Assembly: GCA_020796225.1 (NCBI GenBank)
Contig: CM036765.1
Location: 3,680,228-3,744,227 of the forward strand
DNA: 64,000 nt
DNA from: Arion vulgaris
Lineage: Eukaryota; Mollusca; Gastropoda; Stylommatophora; Arionidae
Direction: 5' to 3'
The position numbers and the translations under genes are program-made. Below the pieces are notes generated by a model. The model did no database searches and was not told the origin of the DNA. It saw only the letters and a program-made list of their open reading frames with translations. Below are positions 1 through 10,809 of this stretch, one piece after another; within the stretch, counting starts at the first letter, position 1; every line of letters begins with the position of its first letter.

Positions 1-12
1 GAGCCTGCTTCT

Positions 13-232
13 ACTTCGAACGTTCCATATCAACCACTTGTCAACCACTCTGTGGATTTGTAAGTGATCTGAGACTAAGAGCGATTGTATCGTTGTGACA
101 GTTATGCGTCACAAGTAGGCCAGCATATCCGATTTCTGCGCTGCTTTTTATTTACTCAGTCCTCAGTCGCCTTGTAGGTCGTAGTGTTACTATTCTTTGC
201 TCTCCTTGCAAACCCTGATAACACACGGCCGA
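13..232 (-). repeat. Dispersed repeat family A, copy 1
   Basis: One of ten copies or partial copies in this window of a ~260-bp interspersed repeat. Orientation is set so that the (GAA)n-like end is 3'. Shared landmarks, read on the plus strand here, are a segment near GTGATCTGAGACTAAGAGCG, a block around AAGTAGGCCAGCATATCCGA, TTTTTATTTACT, and a block near TAGGTCGTAGTG. No clear Pol III A or B box was found, so calling it a SINE is only a possibility. Function unknown. Confidence 0.6.
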
Positions 233-1240
233 CAGCTGAAATAATAGACAAGACGGTCAAGATAGAGAATGATAACGTATGTATGATGTTGCATTAAACG
301 CCCAGGGTCGACATAGGTTAGAGAGAGATATCACTCACAATACACGGAATACTAATATAAATCTAGTTGTGAATACATGAGATTAGACAAGTAGCATCTA
401 TTTCATAACGAAATGTGTTATAGATTAAGGAAATCTCTATTAATCATATTGCGTTATGTAAAGTGTACTCTGATATTCTGACCATGCCCTTGTCATCTGT
501 TACAAACTAAGAGCCGACACTGAATCATAACATGTTTCCCACACATATATTTAGTAAATTTCAAAAACGAATAAATCTTGCTGAAGTTCTCTTTACTCTC
601 TGCTCAATTTATGCACACACGTACTCAACAGACGAACATCGTTAGCATATACAATGTAGACAAGGGAGATAATTACATTTATCAGCAAAAGAAGGGGAAG
701 TAATACATTTTATATGTCAATAAAGGAAAGGGGAAAAATTATCAAGCTTATCCTGTGCTACGCTCAAAGAAAAAAATATAACTAAATTAAACACACAACA
801 CAACAACAACATAAAGTGATCTATTTCTGTCTCGTCTTACTGGAATAAATACACCTTCCATTCATTTAATATTTCGTTTCTGTTATCTCCCTTAGAAATC
901 AAAAACAATTTCTAGCACATAGATTCCATAATTTAATAAATGGTTGTGTGCCACATGTCGTGTATTTCTGACCTCTGACACCTGATGGGGAGACTGTTAA
1001 TGATCAGTTCTGGCCAATGCGACAACAGTATTTAGCTATTAAGTGTGCGGTGTAGATTGATAGCTGTCACGGCCTAATCTTCGTTTGTTGACACCTTCGT
1101 TATGTGTTATCTGGGCACAAGTAACAGATTGAGACCGTCATTGTCTTTCATCTGCTCTCATTGTGTGTTTATTTATAAAAGTCGCGCACAAAATAAATGC
1201 GCATCAGTGCGGCTGTTGTGTCAATTATGTCAAAACAGCC
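233..1240. other. Gene-free AT-rich stretch
   Basis: No coding signature, tandem array or recognised element. It is AT-rich with a short CA/ACA-rich patch near 790-815. The short open frame at 1102-1389 runs into the next family A copy and has no recognisable domain, so it is not called. Confidence 0.5.
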
Positions 1241-1242
1241 TC

Positions 1243-1495
1243 TTCATATTCTTTTTCGAACGCTTCATATCGATCACTCTGTGTGTGATCTGTTGCAATC
1301 TGAGCCTAAGAGTGATTTCACATTGTGCAAGTTATGCGCCTACAAGTAGGCCAGCACATCCGATTTCTGCTACACTTTTTATTTACTAGGTAGCTTCCCT
1401 AGGCCACTACCTTAGTCGTCTCTTACGACATGCCTTATAGGTCGCAGTGTTACTATTCTTGCTCCTTGAGGACACCGGCAACGCACAGGCAGCGA
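1243..1495 (-). repeat. Dispersed repeat family A, copy 2
   Basis: Near full-length copy with the family landmarks: the GATCTG...CTAAGAG segment, CTACAAGTAGGCCAGCACAT, TTTTTATTTACTAGG, CTTACGACATGCC and TAGGTCGCAGTGTTACTATTC. It ends only ~25 bp before a 45-bp minisatellite, an association seen again at other family A copies. Confidence 0.65.
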
Positions 1496-1517
1496 GTGAA
1501 TATAACATCACAATGAT

Positions 1518-2029
1518 TGCTGCCGTCATCAACGTCATTGTCCCATCTACCATCAGTATCATCACTGCCATCATCAACATCATTGTCCCATCTACCATCA
1601 GTATCATCACTGCCATCATCAACATCATTGTCCCATCTACCATCAGTATCATCACTGCCATCATCAACATCATTGTCCCATCTACCATCAGTATCATCAC
1701 TGCCATCATCAACATCATTGTCCCATCTACCATCAGTATCATCACTGCCATCATCAACATCATTGTCCCATCTACCATCAGTATCATCACTGCCATCATC
1801 AACATCATTGTCCCATCTACCATCAGTATCATCACTGCCATCATCAACGTCATTGTCCCATCTACCATCAGTATCATCACTGCCATCATCAACATCATTG
1901 TCCCATCTACCATCAGTATCATCACTGCCATCATCAACATCATTGTCCCATCTACCATCAGTATCATCACTGCCATCATCAACATCATTGTCCCATCTAC
2001 CATCAGTATCATCACTGACATCATCACTG
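1518..2029. repeat. 45-bp minisatellite, ~11 copies
   Basis: Nearly identical 45-bp units built from CATCATCAACATCATTGTCC followed by CATCTACCATCAGTATCATC and ACTGC. Because 45 is a multiple of three and no unit carries stops in several frames, long open frames appear on both strands. They only translate the repeat and have no domain, so they are not genes. Copies differ by single substitutions such as AACGTC for AACATC. Confidence 0.95.
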
Positions 2030-2089
2030 TTATTATCTCCAATAAATTAATCATTACCTTCATAGTTATCATTATAATCGTCACAATTA

Positions 2090-2229
2090 GAGGTATATAT
2101 GGTGTAGATGTCTATATGGTGTAGAGGTATATATGGTGTAGAGGTATATATGGTGTAGAGGTCTATATGGTGTAGAGGTCTATATGGCGTAGAGGTATAT
2201 ATGGTGTAGATGTCTATATGGCGTAGAGG
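2090..2229. repeat. 17-bp minisatellite, ~8 copies
   Basis: Units of AGGTATATATGGTGTAG with the variants GTCTATATGG and GGCGTAG. The array is followed at about 2265-2340 by a degenerate piece of dispersed family B (GATCTCAGTGTAG landmark). Confidence 0.9.
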
Positions 2230-2439
2230 TTAGGCTCTCACCTCGCGTTCCAAAGGTACATGGTTTGCTCCATCGTGGAGTCATCGAAATATATTTCCAG
2301 AGGTCAATGATCTCAGTGTAGGTGAGATCAAACTCCTAGTCCTAAAGTAGACGAACGATAAAACGTAGGTCATGTATTCAAGCTGAGCACTTAAAATAAC
2401 ATTGGCCGGTAGCTACCAAGTGTCAGGAGAATGTGGTCA

Positions 2440-2830
2440 TTCTCCAAGTGACACATTACCTTTCTGGCCACTATCTTCTAGTAATTTGCCACATACATTT
2501 TGCAAGGTGAGTATGCGGTAGCTGCTGAGCAGTTTAGGATCCTTCCCATGTTTGGAGCGGTCGTAAATAACTATGAAGCCAATCCTCGGGTACCACAGCA
2601 TTCTGTACACTTTTATTAAAATCCACCACAACTGCATTAATAACAGTCTCGTCCAGCTGTTTGATGTGATGATATTGAACACCATCAGGCCCTGGAGCGG
2701 TGCTGTGGCTTGCCTTGAGTGCATTAACAACATCCTCCTTGGTTATTAAGTCAATGTAAGGTTCTCCAGAGCTAGTAATATCACGAAGAGCACTTATGAT
2801 ATTATGGCGGTCAGTTTTATCACCTTTTTC
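2440..2830 (-). pseudogene. LINE reverse transcriptase fragment (I/Nimb-like)
   Basis: Read on the minus strand, this encodes the N-terminal part of a non-LTR reverse transcriptase. A run equivalent to TKEDVVNALKAS is followed by an APGPDGVQYHHIKQLD-type motif, and then by YRILTLQNVCGKLLED, the RT domain 1-2 region where these proteins usually read SYRPI.L....K..E. The frame changes at least once, and the palm (FADD) part is missing. It lies head to head with the plus-strand C-terminal LINE fragment at 2836-4140, possibly of the same family, so the pair looks rearranged. An exact clade would need an alignment. Confidence 0.7.
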
Positions 2831-2835
2831 TGTCT

Positions 2836-4140
2836 ATAACCTTTGATCGTAGTCTATCTTTCAAACACCATATTGAACAGACGATACAACGGTGCAAGCG
2901 TGGTCTTGCGGCTCTCAAAGTTATGGTGGCCGCACACCTTGAGCAGAGACTACTTGCCCTTTTGTTCGATCGACTGGTAATGTCAGTGGTAGATTACGGA
3001 CTCGAATTCTTACGATATCAAGATCACAATGTGAACGACTTGAACGGGTTCAGAATGAAGGTATGCGTATAGTTCTGGGCTGCACTAGAGATACCCCCAT
3101 TGTGAAGATGAGATATATGCTTGGCCTTCTGTCACTACGCTCCCGTCATGCAATCGCCCAAACCAAGGCATATATGCGGGTTACTTCGGATAAGAGACAT
3201 CCACTTCACAAGAACACTAATGATGTTAAGGGCACGAGAATCAAGCGTGGTATGTCGTGGATGGCCCAGGCTGAGAGAACGATTGGCCAGGTGACTACGG
3301 TTGCGACTCTACCAAAAGGGAAGAATGGATCCCAACAGATGGAAGCATGATGAACTATCTCAACGTTATCATTACTCTTGGAAGAGAATGTAGAGATTGG
3401 GGCAACATGAAGGCTGATCTAGCAGTTAAGCAGCTGATAGAAGATAATGCAAGGGATGATGATGTTGTTGTATATACCGATGGGTCGGTTCAACGTGGTA
3501 GAAATCCGGCTGGGGTTTCTTGGCTAATGCGCATGGTAGGGTTGTTGCGGAGCGAAGTGGGGCATACAGGACAACTACTTCTAGTATGAGAATGGAGGTT
3601 GAGGCCGTTACTGCTGCCTCCATTGGATTTCTGGGACTTCATTTACTGGGGCAGTTGTTGTATCTGACTCTCAGTCGATGCTACACAAGATCCAGAAGGG
3701 CAGGTTTCGGTATGAGTGGATGTCGCTATAGAGTTTCTAACCTCCAGCGGCTTACGTGGATATACTGTCCTGGGCATGCGGGTGTTTAGGTAATGAGAGA
3801 GCGGACAGGCTTGCATCAACAGCATCAATTGTTGGGGAGTTGAAGATGGATAAGGGGATATTCTTCGGTCTCTTCGAGACTCTCTGTTGGATGAGGACAC
3901 TAAAATCGATGTTGAATCGATCAGCGATTTAAGCAGTTTGGAATTACACTTTGTTCAAGTCGAACTGGATGCCTGAGAGGTAGAGTGAGAGGTGTGTTTA
4001 ATCAGCGAGCCACAGGAACCATCAGTATGCATACTCTTCGATATCTGTTGGGGAGACTGAGCACTCTATGGGTTTGCCGGAGTGCAATGACGTCAGTTTA
4101 GTAACCAATAACCAATAACCAATAACTTAAAATAACACAT
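2836..4140 (+). pseudogene. LINE ORF2 C-terminal part with RNase H (I/Nimb-like)
   Basis: Decayed plus-strand remnant of a LINE ORF2. In order it holds a post-palm region (HHIEQTIQRCKRGLAALKV, then GCTRDTPIVKMRYMLGL), an RNase H domain, and a tail ending near 4140. RNase H landmarks visible in shifting frames are YTDGS (~3475), MRMEVEAV (~3590), VVSDSQSML (~3655) and GNERADRLA (~3795), together the D-E-D-D core. The last ~120 bases (GAGCCACAGGAACCATCAGT region, then repeated ATAACCA) form a 3' terminus shared by many fragments in this window. Several frameshifts and stops make it inactive. Confidence 0.8.
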
Positions 4141-4239
4141 ACAGTTCAAAATCGAGAAAAGCAGGTTGGAAAACCGCTGCCTGGGCAAATTCATTAGAAA
4201 TATTAAACATTTTAAGACAACATTACTAGAAAAATATTT

Positions 4240-4560
4240 TCAGCATCTTCATTATGACATCGGGCACCCTAGCTGGTGCTACGGAGCATGAGCGCTGTCG
4301 CTGAGATCTTCCTTTGTAAGTAAGAGATCGAGCCAGATGTTTACTCATCAAAGTACAATCATGATGTTCTAATCAATAAGAAATCAATCATCACAATTAT
4401 CACTATAATCGATTTATTAATTGTTTGACCGTGATTGATTTAATTGACATCATCAGTACATTTTGATGACAACTCATGTGTGCTCATATCTCTTTCTTAT
4501 ATATCAAGTTCTCATCGACAGCACACGAGCTCAGTAGTATCGGCGACCGTCCCCTTTGTT
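4240..4560. repeat. Dispersed repeat family B, two inverted pieces
   Basis: Family B is a second interspersed repeat here. Its landmarks are CATCATTGCACTTCGGTGAG, GATCTCTTTCTTACACATGA, AGATCTCAG and a GATT-rich end. A reverse-oriented copy (about 4240-4420) is followed by a forward copy (about 4440-4560), and then almost directly by the 42/36-bp array. Sequence decay is heavy. No coding potential. Confidence 0.5.
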
Positions 4561-4633
4561 ATTATTACGATGATGAAAGCATACCCCTACTTGTGCAGTT
4601 GGTATCATTACTTTTCCCAGCAATGGCTTTCAA

Positions 4634-5390
4634 GCTTAGTCTTATCAAATAACAAGTACCAACAGTTGTCTAACAGACAAGTCTTATCAAATAACAAGTA
4701 CCAACAGTTGTCTAACAGACAAGTCTTATCAAATAACAAGTACCAACAGTTGTCTAACAGACAAGTCTTATCAAATAACAAGTACCAACAGTTCTCTAAC
4801 AGACAAGTCTTATCAAATAACAAGTACCAACAGTTGTCTAACAGACAAGTCTTATCAAATAACAAGTACCAACAGTTGTCTAACAGACAAGTCTTATCAA
4901 ATAACAAGTACCAACAGTTGTCTAACAGACAAGTCTTATCAAATAACAAGTACCAACAGTTCTCTAATAGGTTCAATGTGAACAAGTACCAACAGTTCTC
5001 TAATAGGTTCAATATGAACAAGTACCAACAGTTGTCTAACAGGTTCAATGTGAACAAGTGCCAACAGTTCTCTAATAGGTTCAATATGAACAAGTACCAA
5101 CAGTTCTCTAATAGGTTCAATATGAACAAGTACCGTTCTCTAATAGGTTCAATATGAACAAGTACCAACAGTTCTCTAATAGGTTCAATATGAACAAGTA
5201 CCAACAGTTCTCTAATAGGTTCAATGTGAACAAGTACCAACAGTTCTCTAACAGATTCAATATGAACAAGTACCAACAGTTGTCTAACAGATTCAATATG
5301 AACAAGTACCAACAGTTGTCTAATAGGTTCAATGTAAACAAGTACCAACAGTTCTCTAACATGTTCAATTTGAACAAGAGACCTACTTTT
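4634..5390. repeat. Composite minisatellite: 42-bp units then 36-bp units
   Basis: About eight 42-bp units (CTTATCAAATAACAAGTACC, AACAGTTGTCTAACAGACAA, GT) pass at ~4965 into about eleven 36-bp units that keep the core AACAAGTACCAACAGTT and replace the rest by CTCTAATAGGTTCAATATG. The two unit types therefore share a 17-bp core. Both lengths are multiples of three, which explains the long open frames on both strands; these are not credible genes. Confidence 0.95.
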
Positions 5391-5648
5391 CCCCGAAATG
5401 ACTAAGAACGTGATCTGACCTACATTGAGGGCAGCAGTTAAGTAGCTCGCTCGTTGCGCACGGAATATGAACAATTTACTTTTATTTTTCAGGGAACATG
5501 AACACCATGACGTATCCCCCTCTCCCACGATGAGGCCTCACCCTCCCATGATAATAACTCTTCCAAGGAGATGATTCACCATGATAAGGCATCCCCTTCT
5601 CCTGATAATCCCTCTCCAATGAACGAGACCTCTATATTTAGACAGCAG
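5391..5648. other. Short unassigned spacer between arrays
   Basis: Contains a loosely repeated motif (ATGATAA plus TCCCCCTCTCCC-like pieces) but no recognised element or gene. Confidence 0.4.
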
Positions 5649-5649
5649 T

Positions 5650-7580
5650 AGGTTGGAATGTAAAGACATCAAGTTGAAGAGACAATGTGAGTAAAGACAT
5701 CAAGTTGAAGAGACAATGTGAGTAAAGACTTCAAGTTGAAGAGACAATGTGAGTAAAGACTTCAGTTTAGATAGAGCGCTATATGTCAACTACCAAATGT
5801 GAGTAAAGACTTCAGTTTAGCTAGAGCACTATATGTCAACTACCAAATGTGAGTAAAGACTTCAGTTTAGCTAGAGCACTATATGCCAACTACCAAATGT
5901 GAGTAAAGACTTCAGTTTAGCTAGAGCGCTATATGTCAACTACCAAATGTGAGTAAAGACTTCAGTTTAGCTAGAGCGCTATATGTCAACTACCAAATGT
6001 GAGTAAAGACTTCAGTTTAGCTAGAGCACTATATGCTAACTACCAAATGTGAGTAAAGACTTCAGTTTAGCTAGAGCACTATATGTCAACTACCAAATGT
6101 GAGTAAAGACTTCAGTTTAGCTAGAGCACTATATGCCAACTACCAAATGTGAGTAAAGACTTCAGTTTAGCTAGAGCACTATATGTCAACTATCAAATGT
6201 GAGTAAAGACTTCAGTTTAGCTAGAGCACTATATGTCAACTACCAAATGTGAGTAAAGACTTCAGTTTAGCTAGAGCACTATATGCTAACTACCAAATGT
6301 GAGTAAAGACTTCAGTTTAGCTAGAGCACTATATGCCAACTACCAAATGTGAGTAAAGACTTCAGTTTAGCTAGAGCGCTATATGTCAACTACCAAATGT
6401 GAGTAAAGACTTCAGTTTAGCTAGAGCGCTATATGTCAACTACCAAATGTGAGTAAAGACTTCAGTTTAGCTAGAGCACTATATGCTAACTACCAAATGT
6501 GAGTAAAGACTTCAGTTTAGCTAGAGCACTATATGTCAACTACCAAATGTGAGTAAAGACTTCAGTTTAGCTAGAGCACTATATGCCAACTACCAAATGT
6601 GAGTAAAGACTTCAGTTTAGCTAGAGCACTATATGTCAACTATCAAATGTGAGTAAAGACTTCAGTTTAGCTAGAGCACTATATGTCAACTACCAAATGT
6701 GAGTAAAGACTTCAGTTTAGCTAGAGCACTATATGTCAACTACCAAATGTGAGTAAAGACTTCAAGTTGAAGAGACAATGTGAGTAAAGACTTCAGTTTA
6801 GCTAGAGCACTATATGCCAACTACCAAATGTGAGTAAAGACTTCAGTTTAGCTAGAGCGCTATATGTCAACTACCAAATGTGAGTAAAGACTTCAGTTTA
6901 GCTAGAGCACTATATGTCAACTACCAAATGTGAGTAAAGACTTCAGTTTAGCTAGAGCACTATATGTCAACTATCAAATGTGAGTAAAGACTTCAGTTTA
7001 GTTAGAGCACTATATGTCAACTACCAAATGTGAGTAAAGACTTCAGTTTAGCTAGAGCACTATATGTCAACTACCAAATGTGAGTAAAGACTTCAGTTTA
7101 GCTAGAGCGCTATATGTCAACTACCAAATGTGAGTAAAGACTTCAGTTTAGCTAGAGCGCTATATGTCAACTACCAAATGTGAGTAAAGACTTCAGTTTA
7201 GCTAGAGCGCTATATGTCAACTACCAAATGTGAGTAAAGACTTCAGTTTAGCTAGAGCGCTATATGTCAACTACCAAATGTGAGTAAAGACTTCAGTTTA
7301 GCTAGAGCACTATATGCCAACTACCAAATGTGAGTAAAGACTTCAGTTTAGCTAGAGCGCTATATGTCAACTACCAAATGTGAGTAAAGACTTCAGTTTA
7401 GCTAGAGCACTATATGCCAACTACCAAATGTGAGTAAAGACTTCAGTTTAGCTAGAGCACTATATGTCAACTATCAAATGTGAGTAAAGACTTCAGTTTA
7501 GCTAGAGCAGTATATGCCAACTACCAAATGTGAGTAAAGACTTCAGTTTAACTAGAGCGCTATATGTCAACTATCAGTGC
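5650..7580. repeat. 50-bp minisatellite, ~36 copies, with 31-bp variant units
   Basis: A 1.9-kb array. The main unit is GTGAGTAAAGACTTCAGTTT, AGCTAGAGCACTATATGTCA, ACTACCAAAT. Three 31-bp units (GTGAGTAAAGACATCAAGTT, GAAGAGACAAT) open the array at about 5657-5748, and one recurs at 6749-6779. Unit variants (GCGCT or GCACT; GTCAAC, GCCAAC or GCTAAC; TATCAAAT) are ordered so that nine units repeat as a block (see findings). The right end abuts a 5'-truncated LINE fragment. Confidence 0.97.
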
Positions 7581-7599
7581 GTATACTAGTAGTCAGGAG

Positions 7600-8165
7600 A
7601 CTGAGTACATGCTTAACTCTTGCCCTTCTTTGGTTCTATGAGACTCCGTTTACAGGGGCCGTTGTTGTTTCTGACTCTCTGTCGATGCTTTGGAAGATCT
7701 AGAATTGCAGGTTGCAGTGTGAGTGAATGTCGTTTATAGAGATTTCCGATGTCCAGCGACCCACTTGGATTTACTATCCTTGTCATGCGGCTGTTCGCGA
7801 CAACGAGAGAGCGGACATGCTTACACCGAAAGCATCGATTGTTTGGAGAATTTAGGATGGATAAAGGGGATGCTCTTCGATCTCTTGGCAACTTACTGTT
7901 GGATGAGGACACTAAAATTGATATTGAATCAATAGAACGATGTAGTGAGTTTATAGCTACTCGTTGTGTAAGTAGAACTGGGTGCCTGAGGGGCAGAGTG
8001 AGGAGTGGGTTTAATCAGCGAGCCACAGGAACCATTAGTATGCAAACGCTGCGACATCTATTGGGGGAGCCTGAGCACTTATGGGTCTGCCCAGTGTGCA
8101 ATGACGTCAATTCAGTAACTAATAACCAATACCCTATCATCTACAGATCACGAATGAACAAGTAA
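7600..8165 (+). pseudogene. LINE ORF2 3' end, 5'-truncated (I/Nimb-like)
   Basis: Homologous to the end of the 2836-4140 copy, starting inside RNase H. It shares MDKGDALRSLGNLLLDEDTK, then RGRVRSGFNQRATGTISMQT, then LRHLLG and WVCPVCNDVNSVTN. The terminal H-W-C-x2-C pattern resembles the zinc-finger-like C-terminus of such LINEs. The 3' end carries the AATAACCAATA tail. At the 5' side it is joined directly to the 50-bp array. 5' truncation fits target-primed reverse transcription. Confidence 0.75.
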
Positions 8166-8516
8166 AAGTATGTCTGAACTTTCGTGTCTTTTGCTAAACA
8201 ACAAAATAAATTAACTTGAACCTTACAAAACTCCTTAAGTTGGTAAAATTACAAACATCAGAGTAGATTTTGTGATCTCTTAATCTATACATAAGAAGTA
8301 CATGATGGTCGCTCTTCAAATTGTCTATTTCAGGAGTATAGTTGGGACATAATTTAGTTCATCTTTGATTTATAGAAACCAGTTCATTTAGTTCTTGTAT
8401 TTAAGACGGTTAGAGTTGGTTTAACCGGGTTGCAAATTGCTACAGAAATAGTTACTTAGAAGTTCATTCTGTGGAGGGCATTAGCTATTTGTGGTTTTTT
8501 AATGACATTTTTATTT
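8166..8516. other. Unassigned AT-rich spacer
   Basis: No gene, array or recognised repeat visible. Confidence 0.4.
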
Positions 8517-8519
8517 ACC

Positions 8520-8796
8520 GGTGTCACCAGTGTGGTGGCGGGACCAGCAAAGAAAGCAAAGAATAGTACGACTGCGATCTACAAGGCATGTCGTAAGAGG
8601 TAACTGAGGTAGGACCTAGGAAGTTACCCTAGTAAATAAAAGCTTCGCAGATATCCGATATGTTGACGTAACTGTAGGAGGAAACTGAAACAATGTACAA
8701 GCGCTCTTAGGCTTAGATCACATACAAATCACAAAGAGAGATTACCAAGTGGTCGATATGTAGCGTTTGAAGAAGAAGAAGAAGAAGAAGAAGAAT
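8520..8796 (+). repeat. Dispersed repeat family A, copy 3
   Basis: Copy in family sense orientation. It shows AAAGAATAGTACGACTGCG, ACAAGGCATGTCGTAAGAGG, CCCTAGTAAATAAAAGC, GGCTTAGATCACATACAAAT and AAGTGGTCGATATG, and ends in a (GAA)n microsatellite at about 8770-8796. That simple-repeat 3' end is what one expects of a retroposed SINE-like element. Confidence 0.7.
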
Positions 8797-8894
8797 TTAC
8801 CGGTGTAGGAACAGGGGGACTCGAGCCTGAGAAAGTTAAGGGTCGCATGGCTCGTGCAGTCAGGTGAAACTGTCACGGTTAGGATTTTTTCTGT

Positions 8895-9065
8895 ATGCCT
8901 TCATCATCATCAAGTAGCTTGTCCCTTCCGCAACTTGGCTCACTTGACAGCAGTCCTGAAGAACGCTCTATTCTGTGCAAGCTGACCGGCGTCAGGAGCA
9001 GTCATTCTCAGATCATCAATGACATCTGGCACTCATCGGTCTTCTAGGTCTTCTTCTCATTCTTC
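8895..9065 (-). pseudogene. LINE C-terminal scrap
   Basis: On the minus strand, split over frames, there is a decayed version of the tail motif with RRPRR...DVIDDLRMTA, then DAGQLAQNRAFFR, then KLLDDDE. It is related to the RGRPRRRW-type LINE C-termini found at 13.3, 15.3, 33.5, 49.9 and 50.9 kb. Too short to type. Confidence 0.5.
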
Positions 9066-9071
9066 TTTGAG

Positions 9072-9155
9072 GCGTCGTTCCCCCGGGGATCGAACCTGTG
9101 TCTTTTAAATGGGAGTCTGCGCTCTAATCTATTCGGCCCGACGTTCCTCTACAGT
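9072..9155 (-). repeat. tRNA-derived SINE head with a perfect B box
   Basis: Read on the minus strand it contains GGCCGAATAGATTAGAGCGC (A-box-like TAGATTAGAGC) and, ~25 nt later, ACAGGTTCGATCCCCGG, which contains a perfect Pol III B box (GGTTCGATCC). The anticodon arm cannot be folded properly, so this is a tRNA-related repeat and not a tRNA gene. Related sequence recurs at 46.63-46.87 kb. Confidence 0.6.
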
Positions 9156-9206
9156 ACGTGTTAACTAGTCACAATAGAAGTAAAAACAGTTATTAGTGTG
9201 GCGTGG

Positions 9207-9208
9207 AG

Positions 9209-9249
<41 letters not shown>

Positions 9250-9300
9250 AGACCATCATCATTGCACTTCGGTGAGTAATCATGTTTGATCTCTGTCTTG
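9207..9300 (+). repeat. (GATT)n microsatellite and family B start
   Basis: About nine GATT units are followed by CATCATCATTGCACTTCGGT, the head of family B, then a decayed remainder. A 26-bp array begins ~220 bp further on. Confidence 0.7.
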
Positions 9301-9522
9301 TGTGGAGTGACAATAACATAACATTTCTCTGTAGTGAAATGTTTCAACAGTTTGTCCCACTCTCGCTAGCATATGTTAGGATTGTTACAACATTAGAATT
9401 GAACATTCACTTGCAGGACTTCACCTAGGGCGCAACGTCTATTAGTTCTTGGTAAAGATCAAACAAAGAATGATTATATTGGTTGAGAAGAACGAACGAA
9501 GACAAACAAGCAACAACTACTT

Positions 9523-9915
9523 AATCACATCTTTTGCATAGCTCACACAAATCACATCTTTGCATAGCTCACACAAATCACATCTTTGCATAGCTCACAC
9601 AAATCACATCTTTGCATAGCTCACACAAATCACATCTTTGCATAGCTCACACAAATCACATCTTTGCATAGCTCACACAAATCACATCTTTGCATAGCTC
9701 ACACAAATCACATCTTTGCATAGCTCACACAAATCACATCTTTGCATAGCTCACACAAATCACATCTTTGCATAGTTCACACAAATCACATCTTTGTATA
9801 GCTCACACAAATCACATCTTTGCATAGTTCACACAAATCACATCTTTGTATAGCTGACACAAATTACATCTTTGCATAGCTCCCACAAATCACATCTTTG
9901 CATAGCTCATACAAA
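9523..9915. repeat. 26-bp minisatellite, ~15 copies
   Basis: Units of AAATCACATCTTTGCATAGC plus TCACAC. The first ten are almost identical; the last four diverge (TTCACAC, GTATAG, GCTGACAC). Confidence 0.95.
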
Positions 9916-10550
9916 CAACATGTCAACAAATTTATATTAACATGGACGTGACTGCTGTTGAGTGTAATCTCATCGGATGATATTAGATTCCAGAACGAAA
10001 GCATATATTGTTCTCTAGTACTCTTCAAGACATGAGACATTCACGCTTTGAGAAATTGACTAGTTAAATTTATCAACAATATTATACAGATATCAGTGAG
10101 AAATTGAGATACTTTTTTTTAACTTTATTTTATTTTAAATTTTCGCACAAACACTGTCCTGCCATATTAACTGTCTATAGAATATGAAGATTCTCCACGA
10201 TTGTAGAGGCGTGACAATCATGATTAATCAATCCGAATGTTGGAATATCCAGTCTCTGACGAATAATTGATCGTGACAAGGGACACCCTTTATAAATAAA
10301 TTGAAATGTGATTTTTTGTTTAACGATAAGGAGAAAAGAAACTCTGCTGCCAATATGTATTAGTGTGTCCTTATATCTCCTGAGCCTGTTCCATCCACGA
10401 CTCTAACCCACACTCCCACCACCCACACTTGCATAGTTTAATGCGTTGTAGTTTGTAGCATGTCCCTATAAACAACATCACGTCCCGGAATGTGAAATAT
10501 TGTGGTGACGTTAAACGTAACAGTAGTTTGTAGACAACAGTCCAACAGGG
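9916..10550. other. Unassigned AT-rich stretch
   Basis: No recognised element. The open frame at 10371-10595 on the minus strand has no domain and overlaps the next family A copy. Confidence 0.4.
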
Positions 10551-10556
10551 ACTTCT

Positions 10557-10800
10557 TCTTCTTATGACTCTCCATATCGTCCACTTGTTAACCATTCTGT
10601 GTGATTTGTATGTGATCTAATCTTAAGAGTGATTGTACGTTGTGCCAGTTATATGCCTTCAAGCACATCCGATTTCTGCCATGTTTTTTATTTACTAGGG
10701 CAGCTTCCCCAGGTCCTACATCAGTTACCTCTTACGACATGCCATGTAGGTAGCAGTGGTACTATTCCTTGCTTCTATTGTAGACCCCGGCCCCACATGG
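10557..10800 (-). repeat. Dispersed repeat family A, copy 4
   Basis: Near full length. It starts with a TTCTTCTTCTT run (the 3' simple repeat in reverse) and runs to CCATGTAGGTAGCAGTGGTA, CTATTCCTTGC and GTAGACCCCGG. A 46-bp minisatellite follows with no gap. Confidence 0.65.
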
Positions 10801-10809
10801 GCGTAACAG

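Noticed and set aside
1407..2124. 225-codon frames on both strands
   Set aside because: 45-bp repeat read in frame; no domain.
4444..5528. Open frames of 237 and 306 codons on opposite strands
   Set aside because: Pure translation of the 42/36-bp units, open on both strands.
5650..7580. CRISPR-like regular repeats
   Set aside because: Units are contiguous with no unique spacers, and the genome is eukaryotic; it is a minisatellite.
9075..9150. tRNA gene on the minus strand
   Set aside because: Perfect B box but no consistent anticodon arm; related sequence recurs at 46.8 kb.
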